The notes beneath the pieces are model-generated. The model did no database searches. It was given only the letters and a program-made list of their open reading frames with translations, and was not told where the DNA came from. Of a stretch of 10,935 bases of DNA, positions 1 to 6,047 are shown piece by piece; position 1 is the stretch's first letter, and every line of letters starts with the position of its first letter. Made by a program: the position numbers and the translations under genes. The DNA comes from an uncultured bacterium. GTDB lineage: Bacteria; Bdellovibrionota_C; UBA2361; SZUA-149; CALKYB01. The DNA lies in NCBI GenBank assembly GCA_938003565.1, contig CALKYB010000150.1, positions 1-10,935 on the forward strand, written 5' to 3'.

Positions 1-10
1 ACTCCAGTAT

Positions 11-103
11 TTATCGTGTCCGCGGTTGCAGCTCTTGTTGTGCGGCTTGGTATAAAGACTCCTTAAGCTGCGTATATACCCCGCCCACTATAAACTTCGG
101 CAT
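11..103 (-). CDS. possible small ORF, 30 codons, unknown
   Basis: A short minus-strand reading frame starts with ATG at 103-101 and ends with TAA at 13-11. A good ribosome-binding sequence, GAAAGG (complement of 110-115), sits about 6 bases upstream. The predicted peptide begins MPKFIVGGVYTQLKES and ends in QPRTR. It has no signal peptide or membrane segment, and I recognise no family. It lies downstream of the pilin gene on the same strand, beyond a small hairpin. At this length an ORF can occur by chance, so only the start-site context supports it. Confidence 0.22.
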   Translation of the reverse strand: MPKFIVGGVYTQLKESLYQAAQQELQPRTR

Positions 104-121
104 AGACGACCTTTCAATCAA

Positions 122-152
122 ATGGCAATGTGCAGTGCCTAAGCACTGCCAT
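122..152. repeat. short hairpin downstream of the pilin gene
   Basis: GCAGTGC (132-138) and GCACTGC (143-149) form a perfect 7-bp stem with a CTAA loop. A competing outer pairing is ATGGCA (122-127) with TGCCAT (147-152). The hairpin lies about 40 bases past the pilin stop, so it may shape the 3' end of that transcript. No T-run follows on either strand, so it is not a classical intrinsic terminator. Confidence 0.4.
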
Positions 153-189
153 TAGACAGATACAATGCGCCTCCCTTATATCCCGAACG

Positions 190-738
190 TTAGGTAGGGT
201 AGTCTGACGCATCTCCTGAACAAAGACAAAAAGCCCCTCTCATGCCAGATAGGTTTTCATTACACCAACTTCCTCTAGTAAAGGAACAAGGATTTTTCCT
301 ACCCATTATTTCTAGCTGTATCTTTACGACAGCTCCCATGGATATATCACCGTAATTATAGTATTGTAGATAATTCTCACGCGCGCTTTGCGACACTCCA
401 AACAATTGAGAGATATGCTCCTCCGAAAGAAATTGATGAATTCCTTGAAGACATTCTTCATCATAATTCCCCGAACTACCAGCCTCAGGGGCTGTCCTGC
501 AAGCTCTGCTAGGAATAGGATTTGGCGGATACTCTAAGTTGTCAGTGAAATAGGCCTCTATACCAGTAAAAACATGATGAGACATTGTCACTCGGTTAGC
601 ATCTCTAGCGGCAGCCTTATACTCAGTAAAGGACGCGAAAGCTAGGCTAGCCAAAATACCGACTATCGCTACTGTTACCAACAACTCAATTAAAGTGAAG
701 CCGTCAGCTTTCTTTAAATCTTTTCTTACAATAATCAA
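190..738 (-). CDS. type IV pilin-like protein (prepilin, N-methylation domain)
   Basis: 182-residue prepilin. Residues 1-13 are a short charged leader ending in Gly13. Then comes the class III signal, GFTLIELLVTVAIVGILA, with cleavage expected between Gly13 and Phe14 and the conserved Glu at +5 (Glu18). The hydrophobic N-terminal helix runs to about residue 38. The rest is a secreted globular domain with six cysteines (80, 96, 151, 159, 171, 173). The family is processed by the PilD prepilin peptidase and assembles in type IV pili or type II secretion pseudopili. The start is TTG, because the next in-frame codon but one upstream is TAG and no ATG precedes the prepilin signal; GGGGG and AGGA lie just upstream. 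No pilus assembly genes are in the window, so whether it is a major pilin, minor pilin or pseudopilin is unknown. ispG lies 222 bases upstream on the same strand, so the gene probably has its own promoter. Confidence 0.88.
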   Translation of the reverse strand: MIIVRKDLKKADGFTLIELLVTVAIVGILASLAFASFTEYKAAARDANRVTMSHHVFTGIEAYFTDNLEYPPNPIPSRACRTAPEAGSSGNYDEECLQGIHQFLSEEHISQLFGVSQSARENYLQYYNYGDISMGAVVKIQLEIMGRKNPCSFTRGSWCNENLSGMRGAFCLCSGDASDYPT

Positions 739-960
739 TTCCTAAACCCCCATTACTACCAACGGAAAGGCACATCTAAAACTTTAAGAATTTATTAAAA
801 AAAATAAAGAATATAGGCATTTACAGTGAGTCTTCCTAGAGATCTGAATATAGTTTAGGAGATATTGTTAACTCTACCGCCCATCTGGTTCTAGGAGACC
901 ACCGAAGGATCAGCTCTAAAAAACGTTTTCACCCAAGACAAAAAACAGAGTTGCTCGGGC
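739..960. other. intergenic region between ispG and the pilin gene
   Basis: This 222-base AT-rich gap separates two minus-strand genes and should hold the ispG 3' end and the pilin promoter. On the minus strand TATATT (complement near 811-816) preceded by TGCC could be a -10 element, but I see no good -35 partner and no sigma-54 TGGC/TGC pair. A weak AT hairpin (TTTATT 791-796, AATAAA 803-808) is the only other structure. I find no convincing ORF. Confidence 0.3.
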
Positions 961-2082
961 CTAACTTTTCTTGGCGATTAAAGCATCTACCTCTTCCAAT
1001 AAGCGGGCAATGATTTCATCGTACGGAAAGGCTCCAAGCTCTTCGCTTCCTTTCTTAAGATTTACAAAATTTGGAGCACACCAAAGGCCAAGGTCCGCGT
1101 CATCTGTTTCCCCAGGACCATTAACTCGGCAGCCCATCACAGCAATAGTTAAATCATGCTCCTTAGCATACTCCGTCACCTTTTTTACTTCCTGGGCTAA
1201 CTCAACAAACTTGCCATTCTCAACTCTGGAACAGGAAGGACACGATATAACATTCAAGCCGCTCTCTAAAAATTCAGGAACGGATCTAAATCTACCCGCT
1301 TCGACATCGGCAAGTATTTCCTTTGCAACGAAAATTTCCTTATCTTTCTCACTATCAGGTAAAGTTAAAGAAACCCGAACGGTATCACCTATTCCCTGCG
1401 AAAGTAATTGCTCAAAAGCAATTCGGGTCTTTATCGCTCCTTCAGGCAGCAATCCAGCTTCAGTTACCCCCAAATGAAGAGGAGTCTGAGGGCGCTTTGC
1501 AGCAAATTCTTTATTAATAGCTATGACAGCGTTGGGGTTTGAGCTTTTAAGGGAAACTAAGAATTCAGTAAAACCAAACTCATCCATCAGCTCACAATGC
1601 TGCACTGCAGATGCCAAGGCGACATCACTTGAATCCACTCCCTGCTCCTTTTGTGCAGGGTCAAGAGAACCAAAGTTCACTCCTATTCTTATGGCACAAT
1701 CGTGTTCTCCGGCAGTATCAGCTAAGAACTTCACTTTATCCCGCACACTCAATTCTTTTTGATGATGATGTAGATGTCCTGGATTGTAGCGAACCTTATC
1801 AACAAATGGTGCTAAGTCAGAAGCAAGACGATAGTTCTCTTGAAGATCTACAACAAGATTAGCCTTACACTCCTTGCGCAGCTCCCGTAGAGCCTCCACA
1901 TCCTTTCTACTATCAATTGCCACTCGGATTAAATCTGCTCCAGCGGACTCCAACAACTTAAGCTGAGCCAGAGTCGCCGGAATATCCGTTGTACGGGTAG
2001 CACACATGCTCTGAACCGCGATTGGTGCATCCCCACCGATCTTAACATTTCCAACACTTATTTTTTGGGTCTTTCGTTTCAT
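961..2082 (-). CDS. ispG: 4-hydroxy-3-methylbut-2-en-1-yl diphosphate synthase (IspG/GcpE)
   Basis: 373 residues, normal length for the short bacterial form. The enzyme carries out the penultimate step of the MEP isoprenoid pathway in the cytosol, reducing 2-C-methyl-D-erythritol 2,4-cyclodiphosphate to HMBPP with an iron-sulfur cluster and an electron donor. The N-terminal TIM-barrel part contains IAVQSMCATRTTD (21-33) and YNPGH (99-103). The C-terminal part carries the [4Fe-4S] ligands: Cys281 and Cys284 in CPSCSR, Cys318 in MGCRVNGPGE, and the fourth ligand Glu325. Two stretches differ from the commonest bacterial form: QSMCATRT in place of QSMTNTxT, and GLWCAPNFVNLKKG after the last ligand in place of a Gly-rich segment. 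I associate these from memory with planctomycete-type IspG. The ATG at 2082 has no strong Shine-Dalgarno. The gene is divergent from the phosphoribosyltransferase at 2193. Confidence 0.96.
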   Translation of the reverse strand: MKRKTQKISVGNVKIGGDAPIAVQSMCATRTTDIPATLAQLKLLESAGADLIRVAIDSRKDVEALRELRKECKANLVVDLQENYRLASDLAPFVDKVRYNPGHLHHHQKELSVRDKVKFLADTAGEHDCAIRIGVNFGSLDPAQKEQGVDSSDVALASAVQHCELMDEFGFTEFLVSLKSSNPNAVIAINKEFAAKRPQTPLHLGVTEAGLLPEGAIKTRIAFEQLLSQGIGDTVRVSLTLPDSEKDKEIFVAKEILADVEAGRFRSVPEFLESGLNVISCPSCSRVENGKFVELAQEVKKVTEYAKEHDLTIAVMGCRVNGPGETDDADLGLWCAPNFVNLKKGSEELGAFPYDEIIARLLEEVDALIAKKS

Positions 2083-2192
2083 CTAAGGAATCCAAAGGTA
2101 TTAAAAGGCGTGGCTGAAGCAATTTCCTACTTCCAAATAGCTTCAGACTATATTAATATGTTTTACGTTAAATCTCATCTTAGGTCAATTTT
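2083..2192. promoter_or_regulatory. divergent promoter region, ispG / phosphoribosyltransferase
   Basis: The 110 bases between the two divergent starts must carry both promoters unless one is read from elsewhere. The region holds an AT-rich palindrome, ATATTAATAT (2150-2159), which overlaps a possible -10 on either strand (TATATT on plus at 2149-2154, TATAGT on minus at 2152-2147). I see no good -35 at the right distance. TAGGT at 2181-2185 serves as a ribosome-binding site for the plus-strand gene. Confidence 0.5.
2114..2146. repeat. 7-bp inverted repeat, possible operator
   Basis: CTGAAGC (2114-2120) and GCTTCAG (2140-2146) are exact inverted arms separated by 19 bases, so the arm centres are 26 bases apart, about 2.5 helical turns. 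The repeat sits in the ispG/phosphoribosyltransferase divergent promoter region next to the AT-rich palindrome. It could be a binding site for a dimeric regulator, but no regulator gene is nearby and the match could be chance. Confidence 0.3.
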
Positions 2193-2720
2193 ATGGACTC
2201 CATATTTAAAAAAATTGCCGAGCATTATGACACCCCGATTCGAATTGGTAGTCAGTGTGAAGCGAACGTCTTTTACCGAATTGAGGATCTAACTGTTGGA
2301 GACCTTAATGACATAACATCCTATCTTTGCGAGAGAACAAGTGAGGTGTGTGAGCCTGATTGCCCTGATTTAGTAGTTCACTTACCGAGCTGTGTTACGG
2401 ATCTACCTAACTTAATAGCTTCAAACATTGTCGGTGATGCCAAACCACTTGAAATCATCAACTCTGAGCGAATTGCCTCAGCTGGAGGACTAACCCAGTC
2501 TACTCTTTCCCAACGAATTAAAGGGGCCAAAGTCATTATTGTTAACGACGTAATCACAACAGCTCGCTCTTGTCTTGAACTTCACACGAGACTGACTATT
2601 CAAGGAGCAACTGTTCTCGGGTGGGTAGCACTAATTGATAGGACTTTTGGACCTGGCCCTGTGCCCGTAATTGCAGCCCATACTGGTGAGCCTGTCCGAC
2701 TGCTAGAATCTCTCTCTTAG
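2193..2720 (+). CDS. phosphoribosyltransferase-family protein (orotate PRTase-like)
   Basis: 175 residues. The key feature is the PRPP-binding loop KVIIVNDVITTARS (113-126), preceded by an EGGL-like stretch (SAGGL, 96-100) and followed by GATVLGWVALIDR (138-150). This is the arrangement of orotate and related type I phosphoribosyltransferases. The usual first acidic residue of the loop (Asp/Glu) is Asn118; Asp119 is kept, and ARS replaces the common GxT. The N-terminal part, containing CEANVFYRIEDL, looks like the PyrE-type substrate hood (SGxHSxxYF), but conservation is weak. It is somewhat shorter than a typical PyrE (about 200-215). Its substrate could be orotate or another base, or it could act as a nucleotide-sensing regulator like PurR or PyrR. 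No pyrimidine genes are nearby. ATG at 2193 is supported by TAGGT 7-8 bases upstream. Confidence 0.75.
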   Translation: MDSIFKKIAEHYDTPIRIGSQCEANVFYRIEDLTVGDLNDITSYLCERTSEVCEPDCPDLVVHLPSCVTDLPNLIASNIVGDAKPLEIINSERIASAGGLTQSTLSQRIKGAKVIIVNDVITTARSCLELHTRLTIQGATVLGWVALIDRTFGPGPVPVIAAHTGEPVRLLESLS

Positions 2721-2726
2721 TATTGC

Positions 2727-3074
2727 CTATCTATCAGCATTTTTCGCTATTAAGGCCTCTACCTCTCTAAGGATAGATTGGCTTTGTTTATGCTTGGCGG
2801 TTTTCTCACCAGCCTCCACATCATCCAGCTCTTCAAGAAGGTCTTCAAGCGCCCAACCAATTCTCTGATAATCCTCTTTCAAACCCCGAAGCTTCAGAGA
2901 AGCGGCTATAATTAATTCTTTTACTTCGAAAACCGCTTCTGGGACATCACTCTTCTTAGTCTTTTTCACCCTAGAATTTGAAGATTTATTTTCTACTACC
3001 TCTATCGCTGAGATATCCTCAACATTGAATCCCGAACCAACTTGAGAGGACTTACCAGACCCTGAATTTTCCAT
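2727..3074 (-). CDS. hypothetical charged helical protein
   Basis: 115 residues, family not recognised. Residues 1-45 are Ser/Lys-rich and likely disordered, including KSSNSRVKKTKKS. From about 46 to 112 the sequence is strongly helical and charged, with heptad-like spacing of Leu and Ile (AVFEVKELIIAASLKLRGLK, then LEDLLEELDDVEAGEK and ILREVEALIAK), suggesting a coiled-coil or helical hairpin. There is no signal peptide, membrane segment or Cys. It is convergent with the phosphoribosyltransferase, only 6 bases apart. The ATG at 3074 has a weak ribosome-binding site (GGAT). It may go with the next two upstream genes, which share the Lys/Ser bias. An XseB-like (exonuclease VII small subunit) role was considered because of size and helicity, but I do not see the family motif. 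Confidence 0.65.
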   Translation of the reverse strand: MENSGSGKSSQVGSGFNVEDISAIEVVENKSSNSRVKKTKKSDVPEAVFEVKELIIAASLKLRGLKEDYQRIGWALEDLLEELDDVEAGEKTAKHKQSQSILREVEALIAKNADR

Positions 3075-3290
3075 AACTAAATCCGAAATATCAAAATGAA
3101 CTCATATGCTCTTCCTAAATCTCGAAGGGCTAGAAGTAACTTTAACTATCTGGCGGTATGATAGTCAATCCGCTTATCAACAAGAAGTAATAAGAATAAG
3201 GAGTGCCATCTACAAGAGACTACCAAACCACAAGTAGTAGAGTTTCAATTAGACAATCCGACAACCGATTTTCAAAAGACAGAAAGTAAT
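3075..3290. other. intergenic region, no gene seen
   Basis: 216 bases between two minus-strand hypothetical genes. It contains only very short open frames, such as an 11-codon one on each strand, and no clear terminator or promoter. The spacing means the two flanking genes may be transcribed separately. Confidence 0.4.
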
Positions 3291-3626
3291 TTATTTAGAT
3301 TTAGCAGTGGATTTTTGAGAGGATTTCTTTTTTGCTGAACTTGATGAGCTACTTTTATCAACAGGAGCTTGGTATCCAAACAAAAGTGGTGGATCATTTA
3401 ACTCCGCACCAGCCGCCTTGATCTTAACCCAAATATCTCTTGCCTGACGCTTAAGACCATCATCAAAAACTTTCTCGGCATTAGGCTGCCGAATTAGCTC
3501 ATTAAGAGCAAGAACACTGTGGAGGTAGTTTCCCTGAGAGAGTTCTACCTGCTCAGAAATATCAGCTAAAAAAGCTTTTACTTCCTGTTTATTAAAAGTT
3601 TTAGGTTTTTCAGCAGTCTCACTCAT
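3291..3626 (-). CDS. hypothetical protein with Ser/Lys-rich C-terminal tail
   Basis: 111 residues, family not recognised. Residues 10-75 form a helical domain (NKQEVKAFLADISEQVELSQ, then LHSVLALNELIRQPNAEKVF and GLKRQARDIWVKIKAAGAEL). A short loop with PPLLFGYQAP follows (about 79-88), then a basic low-complexity tail from residue 90 (SSSSSSAKKKSSQKS) to the end. The tail is a likely disordered nucleic-acid or protein-binding extension. There is no export signal, so it is cytosolic. ATG at 3626 follows GGAAATGAG, an acceptable ribosome-binding region. It lies 226 bases downstream of the pseudo-receiver gene on the same strand. Confidence 0.65.
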   Translation of the reverse strand: MSETAEKPKTFNKQEVKAFLADISEQVELSQGNYLHSVLALNELIRQPNAEKVFDDGLKRQARDIWVKIKAAGAELNDPPLLFGYQAPVDKSSSSSSAKKKSSQKSTAKSK

Positions 3627-3852
3627 AACTCATTTCCACAATTTAAAATTAAATTTTTATCGTCACATAAAAAACACGATCTTCAAAACACTAGACCATA
3701 TAGAGACATCAGAAAAGCAAACATTGCACCGTGTCACCTCATTGAGTCAAGCTCTTCTAAACTCCATTCTCTAGTCTATAATTACGATGATCAAAACAAG
3801 GTTTTAGTTACAAGGTAAGCATATTTATCAGGCCAAAGCCCTAATATCGATC
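3627..3852. other. intergenic region, no gene seen
   Basis: 226 AT-rich bases between two minus-strand genes. A weak promoter for the downstream gene is possible: TTGAAG (complement of 3681-3686) and GATAAA (complement of 3656-3661), with a long 19-base spacer. I see no ORF and no hairpin followed by a T-run. Confidence 0.25.
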
Positions 3853-4845
3853 TCAGGACTCACCGCTAGATAGACCAAAAGCCCGATCTAAATCAGAACT
3901 CATGTTCGACAACTCCTCATCCGGCTCATCACTTTCCGCAGGAATTTCGTCACGAATCCCACAAACAGACTTCGTCATTTCATAAACAATCCTAGAAACA
4001 TCCTCTTTCTCAACAACCTGCAATAAGTCGCTAGTTTTGAGATTGTGTAAGATCGTCGCAAGAATTCTTTGAGCAAACAATAAGTTTTCATGAGCCTCTC
4101 CGGACTTTTTCTCTTTGCTTGCTAAATCTTTCTTGGCAACTGAATCTAAATCCTTCTTACGAGAGTCTGTTTTCTTAACCTCTTTTGATGTCTTTGATTT
4201 AGACTTATCTCTCTTAGCCTCTCCAGAGAGATTCTTTGCGGCTTGGTCTTTTTTGGACTTCTCAGAATGAGCAGATACAGAGGTCTTTTCACTGGACTTG
4301 GACTCTTTAACAATACTAGTGGTCTTTGACCTTTTTGTTTTGGACTCTATCTTCTTTTTGTCCCCGCCAGCTTTTGTCTCAGACTTTTCTAATTTGACTG
4401 GCTTATCTGAGCTTGCTCCAGAAACTTTACTCTGGACCAATTTTTTTTCATCCGTTTCAGACTGTTCAGAGGCAAGTTGAGGTACCATCGGTGAGAGCAA
4501 CTTACGAAGTTCTTTCTTTTCTACTGGAAAAGGAAAAACTCCCTTGGCACCAAAGTGTTTAGACGCCTCTTTGACTTCATCAGTCACGTCATCAACAAAA
4601 AGCACTACCGGTATCTCAGAAAATGAATGATGATCTCGAAGCTCCTGGCAGAACTTCAATCCCGCTCGATTTTCTCCAGCCAAAGACATTCTGGTAAAAA
4701 TCAATTGTGGGGTAAACTCTAAGAGAGTCATTTTTGCATCTTGACTACTTTGAACTGCTTTAACGCTAAGGTCACACCCCTCCAGGGCACCCTGAAGAAC
4801 CGGTGAAATATCGTCAATATCATCTATTAGTAGTACAATGGACAT
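3853..4845 (-). CDS. degenerate receiver-domain protein with Lys/Ser-rich linker
   Basis: 330 residues in three parts. Residues 1-120 are a response-regulator receiver fold: MSIVLLIDDIDD (acidic pair Asp8/Asp9), PQLIFTRMSLAG where PDLIxLD is expected, IPVVLFVDD, and GAKGVFPFPVEKKEL. The phospho-acceptor Asp position is Arg52, the conserved Thr/Ser is Val84 and the conserved Lys before Pro is Phe106. Normal Asp phosphorylation is therefore not expected, and it is probably a pseudo-receiver used for binding. Residues about 121-250 are a highly charged Lys/Ser/Glu linker, likely disordered. Residues 251-297 are a helical C-terminal domain (ENLLFAQRILATILHNLKTS), followed by an acidic tail with DEPDEELS. 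No DNA-binding output domain is visible. Pseudo-receivers with extended tails, such as FrzS or AglZ of Myxococcus, organise motility and polarity; that comparison is only an analogy. The ATG at 4845 lacks an obvious Shine-Dalgarno. Confidence 0.75.
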   Translation of the reverse strand: MSIVLLIDDIDDISPVLQGALEGCDLSVKAVQSSQDAKMTLLEFTPQLIFTRMSLAGENRAGLKFCQELRDHHSFSEIPVVLFVDDVTDEVKEASKHFGAKGVFPFPVEKKELRKLLSPMVPQLASEQSETDEKKLVQSKVSGASSDKPVKLEKSETKAGGDKKKIESKTKRSKTTSIVKESKSSEKTSVSAHSEKSKKDQAAKNLSGEAKRDKSKSKTSKEVKKTDSRKKDLDSVAKKDLASKEKKSGEAHENLLFAQRILATILHNLKTSDLLQVVEKEDVSRIVYEMTKSVCGIRDEIPAESDEPDEELSNMSSDLDRAFGLSSGES

Positions 4846-5016
4846 AGCGAATTAATTTTCGACAAAAGCAATTTAAAGCTTTAGGTCTAGATTAAAAGTC
4901 ACTATTTACTAGTAAATTTAGTCACTTATACCCATCCTCTTGGGCAAGGGAAGCTCTTAGGGGCAAAAGGCTTGTATTAAGCTAAAATAGATCCAAATCC
5001 TAAACTTGGACTAGAC

Positions 5017-5796
5017 CTAATAATCTAGAGGGATGATTTCAATCGCCTGCCGGTAACGAAAAGGATCGTCATAGGGATCGAGCAGCACCGGATCAGGCCG
5101 CGTAATGGATTTTGTAAAAACTCTACGAGGCTCAACTCCACTGGTAATAAATCCCCGTGCGATACTGGAAGCTCTTCGCTTATTAATAAATGTGGAATAC
5201 TCCGAATCTGGAGACGAGCTAGTGCTATAAGATGCTATCACTATTCGCGACCAGGGCATTCTTTTACGAGTCATATGAGCAATTTGGTTTACCAGAATTT
5301 CAGCTTCTGGGCGAAGCTCCGAGCTGTCGCCGTCAAAAAACCAATCAGCCGGAAAAATATCTCGGGAAGGGTGCAGCTCCAATCTTCGCTGATAATGTTG
5401 GGTCAGAAGATCTTGCGCCCAAGCTACATCTTTTAAAACTTGTTCTTGGTCTTTCCGATAAAGCTGGTTCTCTTCAATCAGGTCGTGACTTAAACCAGTC
5501 AACCATCCATAAAAAGCACCGAAGCCCATCCCAATTAAAGCACCTTCTGGACCAGCGGCATTGGTCAAAGTATGAGCAGCAGCAGCACCTGCTCCGGCTC
5601 CAAGGCCAGCTCCAAGAACGGTACCTTGGATTTCTTTATCAGGTCCAGTTACCGGATGTTGCCAAAACGGTGTGCAAGCAGAAAGAGAGTTGATCAATAG
5701 AGCAGCTACAGCAAGTCTAGCTATACTAGTTCTTAACTTTGAGATGTACAAACACGCTTTTAAATTTTGATCGAAAGTTGTTCTAGAAAAATTCAA
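5017..5796 (-). CDS. lipoprotein with glycine zipper and OmpA-like C-terminal domain
   Basis: 259 residues. A lipoprotein signal peptide ends in lipobox LSAC with Cys41; the n-region is long (about 20 residues). Residues 58-101 form a Gly/Ala-rich segment (GTVLGAGLGAGAGAAAAHTL, then GALIGMGFGAFYGWLTG) like glycine-zipper membrane motifs. Residues 103-145 are helical. Residues 150-257 resemble an OmpA C-terminal peptidoglycan-associated domain: WFFDGDSSELRPEAEIL, a strand-forming RIVIASYSTSSS, NKRRASSIARGFITSGV, and a closing RYRQAIEIIPL. The arginine of the RR pair is kept, but the usual GHTD Asp is replaced by the SYSTSSS stretch, so peptidoglycan binding may be altered. It probably sits in the outer membrane facing the periplasm. 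The start is TTG with GGAGA 7 bases upstream; no ATG is available in frame before an upstream stop. A secretion-system lipoprotein of the IcmN/DotK kind is a possible alternative that I cannot test. Confidence 0.78.
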   Translation of the reverse strand: MNFSRTTFDQNLKACLYISKLRTSIARLAVAALLINSLSACTPFWQHPVTGPDKEIQGTVLGAGLGAGAGAAAAHTLTNAAGPEGALIGMGFGAFYGWLTGLSHDLIEENQLYRKDQEQVLKDVAWAQDLLTQHYQRRLELHPSRDIFPADWFFDGDSSELRPEAEILVNQIAHMTRKRMPWSRIVIASYSTSSSPDSEYSTFINKRRASSIARGFITSGVEPRRVFTKSITRPDPVLLDPYDDPFRYRQAIEIIPLDY

Positions 5797-6047
5797 CTCA
5801 ATTCTCCAAATAGTGGATGTTAAAAAACTTTTTTCAATTCGCGCTCCTAAGTCTCACCCGAACCGACCCTTGAATACTAAAAAATCGAAGATATAAAGTC
5901 CATATTGATCCCAATAGTAAGTTCAAAGACGAAAGGCTTTAGTCTAAAATGAGATAAAAATACTAAAAAATAGATATTCCTTACTATTTCACTTGCAACG
6001 TCCCAGAGATCTACACTTTCGCGAAAAGAAAACCAACAAGTAGATTG
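5797..6047. other. intergenic region between the M16 operon and the OmpA-like gene
   Basis: 251 AT-rich bases on the downstream side of the M16 operon, so the OmpA-like lipoprotein promoter must lie here if the gene is not read through. A 13-base sequence, AATACTAAAAAAT, occurs twice (5873-5885 and 5959-5971), 86 bases apart. No ORF stands out. Confidence 0.35.
6009..6045. repeat. nested inverted repeat just after the M16 operon
   Basis: ATCTAC (6009-6014) pairs with GTAGAT (6040-6045). Inside lies the 10-base palindrome TTTCGCGAAA (6017-6026). On the minus strand this starts a few bases past the stop of the second M16 gene, so it could form the 3' end structure of that mRNA. There is no terminal T-run, so terminator function is uncertain. 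Confidence 0.35.

Noticed and set aside
971..1477. Long plus-strand open frame inside ispG
   Set aside because: It is antisense to a fully recognisable ispG, contains no family motif, and looks like a shadow of the opposite strand's codon bias.
2727..3074. Exonuclease VII small subunit (XseB)
   Set aside because: Size and helicity fit loosely, but I cannot see the XseB pattern, and an extra disordered N-terminal half is present.
5232..5693. Plus-strand open frame inside the OmpA-like lipoprotein
   Set aside because: It runs antisense to a gene with lipobox, zipper and OmpA-like domain, and its translation shows no domain or signal.
5873..5971. 13-base direct repeat AATACTAAAAAAT as a regulatory or mobile-element mark
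   Set aside because: It is noted in the intergenic entry, but in such A-rich sequence a match of this kind can easily be chance, and no transposase or end structure accompanies it.
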